From NCBI GenBank assembly GCA_002239065.1, contig MPNO01000052.1:1-34237 (forward strand): a DNA stretch of 34,237 nucleotides, written 5' to 3'. A model generated the notes under the pieces. The model worked only from the letters and a program-made list of their open reading frames with translations. It was not told the DNA's origin and ran no database searches. Below, piece after piece: positions 1-7,300 of the stretch; the stretch's first letter is position 1, and each line of letters begins with the position of its first letter. This stretch comes from Defluviicoccus sp. bin129 (GTDB lineage Bacteria; Pseudomonadota; Alphaproteobacteria; MPNO01). The position numbers and the translations under genes are program-made.

Positions 1-2
1 CA

Positions 3-71
3 CCTGAGCCGCGCCAGCGCGATCTGAGATGGCGCGTCATCGTACGCCGTGTACCGCGGGTTGACGCATGA
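3..71 (+). CDS. 3' end of an upstream gene, possibly the AbiEi-like antitoxin (partial)
   Basis: A frame is open from the window edge to a TGA at 69-71 and encodes an arginine-rich tail ending in RRVPRVDA. It overlaps the next ATG in the four bases ATGA, the usual arrangement for translationally coupled partners. Because the next gene is an AbiEii-type nucleotidyltransferase, and AbiEii is normally preceded by its antitoxin/regulator AbiEi, this tail is a candidate AbiEi C-terminus. Nothing in the 22 visible residues proves the family, so the identity rests on position only. Confidence 0.35.
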   Translation, partial: PEPRQRDLRWRVIVRRVPRVDA

Positions 72-490
72 TCCCGGCGCAGAACGTCGTAGCCTGGGGC
101 GCCGTCGTTCCCTGGTCGGATCAGCGAGAAGTCGAGCAGGACCTCATCATCGGCCGCGCTCTGGTGGAGATATTCTCCGACGACATGTTGCGCGATGCAG
201 TGCGGATTCGAGGCGGGACGGCGCTCAACAAGCTGCACTTCCCGAAGCCGATGCGCTATTCCGAGGATATCGACATGGTCCGGACTTCCGGCGGGCGGAT
301 CGGTCCCATTCTCGATCGACTGCGTGTCGTCTTGGAACCGTGGCTGGGGCGAGCGCGGTTCGATCAGAGTCCCGTTGCGCCGAAGTTCCGCTTCCGGGTC
401 GATGCCGAAGACGGCGGTGGCGTGCCGATCCGGCTGAAGGTCGAGATCAACATGGACGACGGCACCCTGCTTCCTGGATCCACCCCATGA
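68..490 (+). pseudogene. AbiEii/AbiGii-type nucleotidyltransferase toxin, C-terminally truncated
   Basis: The 140-residue product carries the nucleotidyltransferase core of AbiEii-type toxins: a GG-T pair at residues 49-51 (RIRGGTALNKL) followed by the metal-binding D-x-D at 67-69 (YSEDIDMV), and the third strand motif LKVEIN near residue 128. Family members transfer nucleotides to an acceptor RNA and usually run to about 250-300 residues. Here the reading frame departs from family sequence immediately after KVEIN and stops within about 10 residues, so the helical C-terminal half is missing. The start overlaps the upstream gene by four bases (ATGA), as in intact abiE pairs. I read it as a broken abortive-infection/toxin gene; a short functional variant is less likely. 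Confidence 0.7.
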
Positions 491-695
491 CCGGCGGGGC
501 AAGGACAGCGCCGGGCGCATCCCCCGGGACCCGAACGGTTACGGGAACATTCCCGCAATTCGGGCGGTTGCGGCGGACATACGGGGTCGGGAATTGACTT
601 GAATCGGCTTGCGGTTTGAAGACCGATAGGAACGATGTTGGACTAAGTCATTGTAAACACTCCAAGAAATACAATTTTTGACGGATCATGACAAA
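491..695. other. Gap with no gene; AT-richer segment and a 14-bp inverted repeat
   Basis: No convincing coding sequence is visible here. Positions 542-555 form a perfect inverted repeat, CGGGAA-ca-TTCCCG. From about 591 to 695 the base composition becomes clearly AT-richer than the surrounding DNA, consistent with a junction of acquired DNA or a promoter region for the short genes that follow. No clear -35/-10 pair could be assigned. Confidence 0.4.
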
Positions 696-833
696 ATGTT
701 GGAGGCGGGCGACAAGTTCGTCTGGACGGCCGATCCGAGAACGGTCCGCTCGGGACCCTGGTTTCTTAGGGAGGCGCAATACCTGCAATCGCGGGGCGTC
801 GCGTTCCCTACCGAGCGCGTCTGGCTATCGTGA
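696..833 (+). pseudogene. Short ORF resembling the C-terminal tail of a polymorphic toxin
   Basis: This 45-residue frame begins at an ATG (GDKFVWTADPRTV, then RSGPWFLREAQYLQSRGV) and ends TERVWLS. The same frame stays open back to 657, giving a few more plausible residues (FLTDHDK), then meets TAA at 654-656. It reads as natural protein, unlike the other frames here, and looks like the final part of a larger toxin domain because it is too short to form an enzyme alone. Its TGA overlaps the GTG of the next gene in the four bases GTGA (830-833), the usual linkage of a toxin end with an immunity gene. The family is not recognised; the toxin reading is inference from size, position and coupling. 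Confidence 0.45.
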
Positions 834-1345
834 CTGGTGCAGGAAGAGGCCAAGTGGTCGACGAGAATAGGGGTTCCCTGCGCGGATGGCCTTCGGCGGC
901 GGCGTTCCAATCCTTCCTGTCAGAACGGCTGGGAGAAGAGTGGACCGTCAGGATCGTTGCGCAGAGGTCGGACCAGGAAGAGGGTGGAACCGTTTTCTCG
1001 GTCGCCGCGGTGGCATCCCGATCGGACGAAGTCAGGCTGCACATTACGCACGACCGAGGCTCGGATGTCGTCTTTCTATCCTTCGGCGACGAACCCGAAG
1101 TGCCGTTCGAGGATCTTGCCGTGGCAAAGGGTGAGATCGCGACGGGTGACCTGATCCAATTGGCCATCCAGGCCTTGAAGAAACCGCCAGGTAAGACTGC
1201 GTTTACCCTGGAAACGACCCTCCGGCTGATCTGCGAGTGGAGCGGAGACCTGGCGCGAGATTTGAGTCCGGAAAACCGCTCCATGGCACGGCAGTTGAAG
1301 GAAATAAGCAAGGAGTTCGGCACGGGTATCAGGCTCTACCCTTGA
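830..1345 (+). CDS. Hypothetical protein, candidate immunity protein
   Basis: The product is 171 residues from the GTG at 830, with no signal peptide or membrane segment. It is an acidic, soluble alpha/beta-looking protein (for example VVFLSFGDEPEVPFEDLAVA and a helical C-terminus ending GTGIRLYP). I do not recognise the family. The start at 830 is supported by a four-base GTGA overlap with the preceding toxin-like tail; a second GTG at 854 has a better ribosome-binding site (AGGAAGAGG at 841-849) and would give 163 residues. A small acidic protein directly coupled to the 3' end of a toxin-like frame is the typical position of an immunity protein, but that role is inferred from context alone. 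Confidence 0.6.
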   Translation: MTGAGRGQVVDENRGSLRGWPSAAAFQSFLSERLGEEWTVRIVAQRSDQEEGGTVFSVAAVASRSDEVRLHITHDRGSDVVFLSFGDEPEVPFEDLAVAKGEIATGDLIQLAIQALKKPPGKTAFTLETTLRLICEWSGDLARDLSPENRSMARQLKEISKEFGTGIRLYP

Positions 1346-1429
1346 TTCGAGAAATAGACTGTCGCCGAGCTCGACTTGCCGGGCTCCCGGGGCGGGGCTA
1401 AGCTCCGACCGCTTTGCAGGGAGGGCATC

Positions 1430-2089
1430 GTGGCGGACGATCTCGACATCTACGAGAAGCAGGGTTTCGGCAACCGTATCGGGTTCGGCGGGAAGCCGGC
1501 GCTGATCGTCATCGACTTCATCAACGCGTTCAACGATCCCGACATGTTCGGCGGCGGCAGCATCCAGTCGGCGATCGACCACACCGAGGATCTGCTCGGG
1601 CTGGCGCGCCATCTCGACCTGCCGATCGCCTTCACGAGCCACGCCTACGCCACCGACCGCAGCGAGGACGGGATCTTCAACATGAAGTCGCCCGGGCTGA
1701 GCAAGCTGGTCCCCAACACCCGCGCGACCGCGGTCGTCGACCAGCTCGAGCCGCGCCCCGGCGAGCGGGTGATCAGCAAACTCTACCCGTCCGGCTTCTT
1801 CGCCACCGACCTCGCCAACTGGCTCGCCAAGCGGGGCGTGGACACCGCGATCGTCACCGGCTGCACCACCTCGGGCTGCGTCCGGGCGACGGTGGTCGAC
1901 GCGATGGGCTACGGCTTCCGCCCCATCGTGCCCGCCGAATGCTCCGGCGACCGCGCCCAGGGTCCGCACGAGGCCAACCTGTTCGACATGGACCAGAAAT
2001 ACGCCGACGTGATGCCGCTCGCCGAGGTGCAGCAGGCGCTCGCCGCGCTGGCGCCTGCGCAGGCCGGGCCGGCGGAGGCGGCGCAATGA
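1430..2089 (+). CDS. Isochorismatase-family amidohydrolase (N-carbamoylsarcosine/maleamate amidase-like)
   Basis: The 219-residue cytosolic enzyme has the isochorismatase-fold catalytic triad: Asp29 in LIVIDFINAF, Lys117 in VISKLYPSGF, and Cys150 in TTSGCVRATVVDAM, next to the cis-peptide region. The closest family pattern is N-carbamoylsarcosine amidase and maleamate amidohydrolase (NicF-type), which hydrolyse an amide to acid plus ammonia. GTG at 1430 is chosen because AGGGAGGG lies just upstream; an in-frame TTG at 1376 has no comparable site. It overlaps the next gene by ATGA. An amidase coupled to a maleate isomerase/arylmalonate decarboxylase relative suggests successive steps on a small dicarboxylic acid amide, as NicF and NicE do in nicotinate breakdown. 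No other nicotinate genes are in the window, so the substrate is open. Confidence 0.9.
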   Translation: MADDLDIYEKQGFGNRIGFGGKPALIVIDFINAFNDPDMFGGGSIQSAIDHTEDLLGLARHLDLPIAFTSHAYATDRSEDGIFNMKSPGLSKLVPNTRATAVVDQLEPRPGERVISKLYPSGFFATDLANWLAKRGVDTAIVTGCTTSGCVRATVVDAMGYGFRPIVPAECSGDRAQGPHEANLFDMDQKYADVMPLAEVQQALAALAPAQAGPAEAAQ

Positions 2090-2886
2090 CCGATTCCATC
2101 GGCTGGCGGGCGAACTGGGGCGTCATCGCGCCGTCGACCAACACCTCGGTCCAGCCCGAGTTCGACGACATGCGCCCGCCCGGCGTGACCAACCACCACG
2201 TGCGCATCTGGATCCCCGACGAGCCGGTTCATTCGGACGAGGACTTCAACCGGCTGATGGACAACATCCGCCGCGAGTTCGACAACGCCATCCTGCGCGT
2301 CATGACCTGCAACCCCGACTACATCGTCATGGGCATGTCGGCGGAAACCTTCTGGGACGGGCTGGCCAAGAGCATCGAGCTGCGCGAGCAGGTCAGGAAG
2401 CTCTCCGGCCTCGGCGTCGCCATGGGCTCGGACGCCTGCCAGGCCGCTTTGCGGTGCTACGGCGACATCAGGCGGATCGGCGTGCTCACCCCGTACTGGC
2501 CGGTGGGCGACGAGAACGTGAAGAAATTTTTCGAGGATTGCGGCTTCGAGGTGGTCGCCATCAAGGGCCTCAAATGCGAGAGCCCGGCGCAGATCGCCCA
2601 GGTGACCGAGGACGAGCTGCGCGAGGGGCTGATCGAACTCGACGGCCACGATGTCGAGGCGCTGGTGCAGTGCGGCACCAACCTCGCCATGGCGCGGCTC
2701 GCGGGAGAGGCCGAGAAATGGCTCGGGAAGCCGGTGCTGGCGATCAACACCGCCACCTACTGGTACGCGATGCGGGCCAACGGCTATGACGACGTCATCG
2801 AGGGATTCGGCTCGCTGATGACCGATTTCCGCGAGCTGCCCCCGGCCTATCTGGAGACCGCGGCGGGGGTTGCCGGGGCGGCCTGA
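2086..2886 (+). CDS. Asp/Glu racemase superfamily enzyme (arylmalonate decarboxylase/maleate isomerase type)
   Basis: The 266-residue product begins GWRANWGVIAPSTNTSVQPE, the hallmark N-terminus of maleate isomerase and arylmalonate decarboxylase relatives. Two lobes each normally supply an active-site residue. The second-lobe cysteine is present (Cys196 in VQCGTNLAMA), but the first-lobe position is VMGMSAETFWDG with no cysteine, as in arylmalonate decarboxylase rather than in two-cysteine racemases and maleate isomerases. The reaction may therefore be decarboxylation or another single-cysteine reaction instead of maleate-to-fumarate isomerisation. It is coupled to the upstream amidase by a four-base overlap, so the two probably act in one pathway. 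The start is fixed by that overlap. Confidence 0.88.
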   Translation: MTDSIGWRANWGVIAPSTNTSVQPEFDDMRPPGVTNHHVRIWIPDEPVHSDEDFNRLMDNIRREFDNAILRVMTCNPDYIVMGMSAETFWDGLAKSIELREQVRKLSGLGVAMGSDACQAALRCYGDIRRIGVLTPYWPVGDENVKKFFEDCGFEVVAIKGLKCESPAQIAQVTEDELREGLIELDGHDVEALVQCGTNLAMARLAGEAEKWLGKPVLAINTATYWYAMRANGYDDVIEGFGSLMTDFRELPPAYLETAAGVAGAA

Positions 2887-2964
2887 TGCCGCATTTGTCC
2901 GAGCCCGGATCTCTGCTAAACATGCGATTCAAATGCCGCTTCTATGGTTCGGAGGCAACAGGAC

Positions 2965-3405
2965 GTGTCCAGGATTCTCCGTAGCCTCATGCTGGGGCTC
3001 TTTCTTTCGGTCGGCGCGTTCGCAGTCGATGCGGTGGTGGCCGGCGCGCCGGCCCACGCCGCCGGCGACGTCAAGAAGGGCAAGAAGGTCTTCGCCAAGT
3101 GCAAGGCCTGCCACAAGACGGTCGCCGGCAAGAAGGGCGTCGGTCCCAATCTCAACGGACTTTTCGGCCGCACCGCCGGGACGCTCGCCAAGTTCAAGTA
3201 CTCCAAGGACATGAAGGCGGCGGGCGCCAAGGGGCTGGTGTGGGGCGAGAAGACCCTGTTCACCTATCTCCAGAACCCCAAGCCCTTCGTGGGCTCCTTC
3301 ATCGGCAAGAAGAAGGCCAAGACCCGCATGGTCTTCAATGGGCTCAAGAAGGCGAAGGACCGCGAGAACCTGATCGCCTATCTCAAGGAAGCGACGGCCA
3401 GGTAG
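2965..3405 (+). CDS. Exported class I cytochrome c (c2-like)
   Basis: The 146-residue precursor has a signal peptide (positive VSRILRS, hydrophobic core, predicted cleavage after AHA near residue 32) and a mature domain with one haem site, Cys46-Lys-Ala-Cys49-His50. The sixth ligand is probably Met122 (KTRMVFNGL). Size and the GPNLNGLFGRTAG segment match class I cytochromes c2 used as periplasmic electron carriers. The mature protein is very lysine-rich. GTG at 2965 is preferred over the ATG at 2944 because GGAGG at 2951-2955 lies 9 bases before it. It is convergent with the molybdenum-hydroxylase maturation operon, with only six bases between stops, and could accept electrons from that or another dehydrogenase (inference). 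Confidence 0.92.
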   Translation: MSRILRSLMLGLFLSVGAFAVDAVVAGAPAHAAGDVKKGKKVFAKCKACHKTVAGKKGVGPNLNGLFGRTAGTLAKFKYSKDMKAAGAKGLVWGEKTLFTYLQNPKPFVGSFIGKKKAKTRMVFNGLKKAKDRENLIAYLKEATAR

Positions 3406-3411
3406 CGGGGC

Positions 3412-5016
3412 TCAGCCCTCCCCTGCCCGGGCCGCGGCGAGCGCCTCGGGGGTGTCGATGTCGACCAGCACGCCCGGATCCGGCATCTCGACCTCGACAA
3501 CCGCATCCGCGTGCGCGCCGATCAGCGCGCGCGCCCCGGCATCGCCCGTGACCTCGCCCATCTCGCCGAAGAACCGGCGGTGCCAGAGGGACGGGTTGCC
3601 GCGCCTGCCTTCATGGGTCGGAACGCAGATAGCGGGCCGGTCCTCGGCCCGGAAGGCCTCGACCAGCCGGGCGAGGTGCCGGGCGGTCACCAGCGGCATG
3701 TCGCCGAGGCAGACCAGCGCGCCCTCGGCCTCGTCCGGAAGGGCCGCGAGCGCCGCCTTGAGCGAGCCCGACAGCCCGGCCGCGTAATCGGCGTTGTGGA
3801 CGAAGCGGACCGCCCGCCCGGCGAGCGTCGCGCGGATCTTCTCCGATTCGTGCCCGGTCACCACCAGCACCGGGTCGGCGCCCGAGGCGAGCACCGCATC
3901 GACCGCCCGGGCCACCATCGGTGTGCCCTCGATCTCCGCCAGCAGCTTGTTCGCCGCGCCCATGCGGCGCGAGGCGCCGGCGGCCAGCACGATGCCGGCG
4001 ACCGACTCGTCCCGCGCCGCGCGCGGTGCCGGCCGGCTAACCGCCTCCTTGAGAAGCCCACCCACGCCCATGCGAGCGATATCCACGCCGGACACCCCGA
4101 TTCCGGCGACGATGCGCTGCAACACCCGGTCGAAGCCGTGCGTCCGGGGCGAGCGCGCCGAGCCGGGCAGGCCGAGCACGTGCATCTCTCCCAGCCGGCC
4201 CAGCAGGGTCAGGTGGCCGGGATCGACGGGCATGCCCAGCCGGAGGATCGTCCCGCCGGCGCGCAGCAGCGCCGAGGGCGCCGCGTCGCGCCGGTCGACG
4301 ATGGCGGATGCGCCGAGGATCAACGCGACATCGATCCCACCGTCCCGGAACGATTCCAGGCACCCGGCCACCGCGTCCGCGCGATGCGCGACCCGCTCGG
4401 TCCGTTCCAGGCGGCAGCCGAGCGTCTCGAGCCGTCCGCTGGTGACCGCGATGGTCTTCTCCACCAGGGATTCCTTGACGCCTCCGAGCGCGGTCTGGAT
4501 CAGCCCGAACCGCCGGGGGGCGAAGGGCGCGACCCGCACCGGCGGCGTCGATCGACCCCCAAGCGCCGCCGCCGCCGCGAGCGTCGCCCGGTCCACCGCG
4601 AAGGGGACGATCTTGACCACCGCGACGACATTGCGCGGCGAAACCGTCTGGAACGGGGCGACGGTCGCGATGGTGACCGACTCGTCGACCGCGTTGATCG
4701 CTTCGATCCGTGCGACGTCGACGACGGCGAGCCCCGCCGCCGCCGCCCGCAGATTGGCCCGACCGGTAAAGGGGGCGTCCACGGTGAGCCCGTCCCCGCG
4801 AAACGCCTCGGCGAGCCGCGCCGCGGCCTCGTCCTCGCCGACATCGCCGGGCTCCAGGCGCGCGGTGACGACTTCGTCGAACCCGGCGCGGCCGATCGCC
4901 GCGATGTCGGCGGCGGCGAGACGGTGCCCCTTCTTGAGGGTGCGGTCGGCCAGCGCCATCGCGTGCGCCAGCAGCGCGCCCTCGGCCTGCGAGAGTGGCG
5001 TCGCGCCGAACTTCAC
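3412..5016 (-). CDS. Fused molybdopterin-binding domain and MobA/MocA-like nucleotidyltransferase
   Basis: The 534-residue protein has two parts. Residues about 1-330 form a molybdopterin-binding domain of the MoeA/MogA type, seen in LILGASAIVDRRDAAPSALL, RLGMPVDPGHLTLLGRLGE and LGLPGSARSPRTHGFDRVL. Residues about 335-534 form a nucleotidyltransferase with GIVLAAGASRRMG and CLGDMPLV, as in CTP:molybdopterin cytidylyltransferase MocA. Such fusions are common beside aerobic CO dehydrogenase-type genes, where cytidylated molybdopterin is the cofactor. The likely role is to make or hold that cofactor for CoxL. The GTG start overlaps the upstream xdhC stop in GTGA, so it is the last gene of the coxD-E-XdhC run. 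The nucleotide specificity (CTP) is inferred from the pathway. Confidence 0.88.
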   Translation of the reverse strand: MKFGATPLSQAEGALLAHAMALADRTLKKGHRLAAADIAAIGRAGFDEVVTARLEPGDVGEDEAAARLAEAFRGDGLTVDAPFTGRANLRAAAAGLAVVDVARIEAINAVDESVTIATVAPFQTVSPRNVVAVVKIVPFAVDRATLAAAAALGGRSTPPVRVAPFAPRRFGLIQTALGGVKESLVEKTIAVTSGRLETLGCRLERTERVAHRADAVAGCLESFRDGGIDVALILGASAIVDRRDAAPSALLRAGGTILRLGMPVDPGHLTLLGRLGEMHVLGLPGSARSPRTHGFDRVLQRIVAGIGVSGVDIARMGVGGLLKEAVSRPAPRAARDESVAGIVLAAGASRRMGAANKLLAEIEGTPMVARAVDAVLASGADPVLVVTGHESEKIRATLAGRAVRFVHNADYAAGLSGSLKAALAALPDEAEGALVCLGDMPLVTARHLARLVEAFRAEDRPAICVPTHEGRRGNPSLWHRRFFGEMGEVTGDAGARALIGAHADAVVEVEMPDPGVLVDIDTPEALAAARAGEG

Positions 5017-5717
5017 GCGGCGACGCGCTCCCTGGCGTGCAGCGCCTGGGTCACCTGGGCGAGGATCGAGACGGCGATCTCGGCCGGCGACACGGCGCCG
5101 AGCGACAGCCCCACCGGTCCGTGGATGCGGCCGATCTCGTCGGCGCCGAAACCGGCCTCGGCGAGCCGTTCGACGCGGGCGGCGTGGGTCTTCCGGCTGC
5201 CCAGCGCGCCGATATAGAAGGCATCGGAACGCAGCACGGCGGCGAGCGCCGGGTCGTCGATCTTCGGGTCGTGGGTGAGCGTGACGACGGCGGTGCGCCG
5301 GTCCGGGTCGAGCGGCGGCATCGCCTCGTCGGGCCATTCGTTGACCAGCGTCACCCCGGGGAACCGGTCGTCGGTCGCGAACGAGCCGCGCGGGTCGATC
5401 ACGGTCACGTCGTAGCCCGCCACCGAGGCCATGCGCGCGAGCGGCTGGGCGATATGGACCGCGCCCACGATGAGCAGTCGGAGCGGCGGGTTGAACACCT
5501 CGACGAAGGCATCCCCGCCGGCGCCCTGCACGGTGCCGGACCGGTCGTCGCGGATCGCATCCTCGACCGCCGAGCGCAGCGCGGGGTCGACGCCGCCATC
5601 CCCCGCCCCGCCGAGATGGACGATCGACTGGTCCCCGGTCGCGAGTTGGGTCACCAGGGCGAACTGCCGCTTGGCCTCGCGGTCGGCGAGGACGCGTTCG
5701 AGTATCTCCGTCTTCAT
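5013..5717 (-). CDS. XdhC/CoxF-type maturation factor (Rossmann domain)
   Basis: The 234-residue product contains the XdhC C-terminal Rossmann domain: LRLLIVGAVHIAQPLARMA from about residue 79, then VTVIDPRGSFATDDRFPG, VVTLTHDPKIDDPAL and FYIGALGSRKTHAAR. XdhC-family proteins bind the molybdenum cofactor, help install its terminal sulfido ligand and deliver it to the hydroxylase. A GVGLHIAQPL-type nucleotide-binding turn reads VGAVHIAQP here. The start codon directly follows the stop of the N-terminal XdhC gene (5718), so the two halves that are one protein in XdhC are split into adjacent genes. It overlaps the next gene by four bases. Confidence 0.9.
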   Translation of the reverse strand: MKTEILERVLADREAKRQFALVTQLATGDQSIVHLGGAGDGGVDPALRSAVEDAIRDDRSGTVQGAGGDAFVEVFNPPLRLLIVGAVHIAQPLARMASVAGYDVTVIDPRGSFATDDRFPGVTLVNEWPDEAMPPLDPDRRTAVVTLTHDPKIDDPALAAVLRSDAFYIGALGSRKTHAARVERLAEAGFGADEIGRIHGPVGLSLGAVSPAEIAVSILAQVTQALHARERVAA

Positions 5718-6065
5718 CTAGTCGAGCTTCTCCACATAGACATGGACCTGGCCGCCGCAGGCGAGCCCCACCTCCCAGGCGAGCTCGTTGGTCACCCCGT
5801 ATTCGAGGATCTTCGGCTTGCCGGTCTCGATCACCTCCTGGGCCTCGTGGATGACCGCGCCCTCGATGCAGCCGCCCGAGACCGAGCCCACGAAGTTCTG
5901 CCCGGTATCGATGGCGAGATGGCTGCCCACCGGCCGCGGCGAGGAGCCCCAGGTCCTGATCACCGTGGCGATCGCCACGTCGCGCCCCTCGCGCCGCCAC
6001 ACCCGTGCTTCGCCCAGCACGTCGTCGTCCTTCGAAACCGCGCCTATGCCAGCATCTGCAGCCAT
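5718..6065 (-). CDS. XdhC/CoxI N-terminal domain protein
   Basis: The 115-residue protein matches the XdhC_CoxI N-terminal domain: VAIATVIRTWGSSPRPVGSH, then GSVSGGCIEGAVIHEAQEVI and LACGGQVHVYVEKLD. The conserved Cys in SGGCIEG and the CGG motif are both present and are thought to hold the molybdopterin cofactor during sulfuration. It is a stand-alone half; the Rossmann half is the immediately adjacent downstream gene with no gap. Its ATG lies 22 bases inside the end of coxE, so translation is coupled. It acts in the cytosol on the cofactor destined for CoxL. Confidence 0.9.
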   Translation of the reverse strand: MAADAGIGAVSKDDDVLGEARVWRREGRDVAIATVIRTWGSSPRPVGSHLAIDTGQNFVGSVSGGCIEGAVIHEAQEVIETGKPKILEYGVTNELAWEVGLACGGQVHVYVEKLD

Positions 6066-7300
6066 CTGTCCATCCCTTCCCTGCGCCGGGCCGCGGGCCG
6101 GCCGAGCGCTCCGATCAGCTCTTCGAGGCTAAGGAGATTGTGCACCGGGCGGAACTCGTCAACAAACGGAAGCAGCGACCGGATGCCCTGCGAACGCGGC
6201 TCGAACCCCTCGAAACGGAGCAGCGGGTTGAGCCAGATCAGCCGGCGGCAGGATTTGTGCAGCCGCTCGATCTCGCCATGCAGGCCGCGCCCGGCGTCGC
6301 GGTCGAGCCCGTCGCTGATCAGCAGCACCACCGCCCCCTGGCCGAGCACGCGGCGCGACCAGAAGCGGTTGAACTCCTTGAGCGACTCGCCGATCCGCGT
6401 GCCGCCCGACCAGTCCTCGACCGACTCAGCGACGCGGGTGAGCGCCACGTCGATGTCGCGCTGGCGGAGATGCCGCGTGACGTTGGTGAGCCTCGTGCCG
6501 AACAGGAAGGTGTGGACCCGGTCGCGGTCGTTGGTCAGCGTGTGCATGAAATGGAGGAACATGCGGGTGTAGCGGCTCATCGACCCCGAGATGTCGCAGA
6601 CGATCACCAGCGGCGGGAGACGCGTCGCCCGCCTGCGCCATTTGAGCGGGATCGTGCCCGAGCCCGAGCGCAAGGCGGCGCGCAGCGTCGCCCGCATGTC
6701 GACCCGGATCTGGCGCCGGTCGGGGCGGAAGCGCCGGGTCGGGATCTCGGCGATCGGCAGGCGCATGCGCGCGATCGCCGCCTTCGCCCGGGCGATCTCG
6801 TCGGCGCTCATGTCCTCGAAATCCATCTCCTGCAACAGCTCATTGGCCGATGCGGTCATCGCCGCGTCGAGCTCGATCTCCTCGTCCCGCTCCTTCTCCT
6901 CGTCCGCTTCCGGCTCGTCGTCCTGCGGGCTCAGCGCTTCGAGCAGGCGGCGGCTCGGCGGCTCGGGCGGCGGCGCCACCTCGGCTTCGGGCATGACGAT
7001 GCCCATCATGCGCTCCAGGATCTTCGGGTCGCGCCAGAAGATGTGAAACGCCTGGTCGAACAGATCGTGCTGGTCGCGCCGGTTGACGAACACCGCGTGC
7101 AGCGCCCAGTAGAAATCCGAGCGGTCGGTGACGCCGACCTCGCGCACCGCGCCGACGGCGTCGAGCACCTTGCCCGTCCCCACCGGCAGCCCGGCGGCGC
7201 GCAGGATGCGGCCGAAATGCATCACGTTGGCGGCCAGCCGGCTGCCCTCCAGCGAATCCAGCAGTGCGAAGGGGCCGGGCGTGGCCTCCTCCGGGGTCAT
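6044..7300 (-). CDS. coxE: CoxE-like VWA-domain protein
   Basis: The 418-residue protein has an N-terminal helical region (HFGRILRAAGLPVGTGKVLD), an acidic linker around residues 130-150, and a C-terminal VWA domain with the metal-ion site D-x-S-x-S at 236-240 (VIVCDISGSMSRYTRMFL), GGTRIGESL and LLISDGLDRD. CoxE works with the AAA+ ATPase CoxD in inserting copper and sulfur into the active site of CO dehydrogenase; in form II systems the pair is presumed to remodel the hydroxylase similarly. It starts inside the coxD stop (ATGA at 7297-7300) and overlaps the XdhC N-domain gene. The MIDAS residues are intact. Confidence 0.92.
   Translation of the reverse strand: MTPEEATPGPFALLDSLEGSRLAANVMHFGRILRAAGLPVGTGKVLDAVGAVREVGVTDRSDFYWALHAVFVNRRDQHDLFDQAFHIFWRDPKILERMMGIVMPEAEVAPPPEPPSRRLLEALSPQDDEPEADEEKERDEEIELDAAMTASANELLQEMDFEDMSADEIARAKAAIARMRLPIAEIPTRRFRPDRRQIRVDMRATLRAALRSGSGTIPLKWRRRATRLPPLVIVCDISGSMSRYTRMFLHFMHTLTNDRDRVHTFLFGTRLTNVTRHLRQRDIDVALTRVAESVEDWSGGTRIGESLKEFNRFWSRRVLGQGAVVLLISDGLDRDAGRGLHGEIERLHKSCRRLIWLNPLLRFEGFEPRSQGIRSLLPFVDEFRPVHNLLSLEELIGALGRPAARRREGMDRWLQMLA

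Noticed and set aside
688..870. A 60-codon frame starting at 688
   Set aside because: Composition is Arg/Ser-rich without natural-protein character; the frame from 696 to 833 over the same DNA reads better and couples to the next gene.
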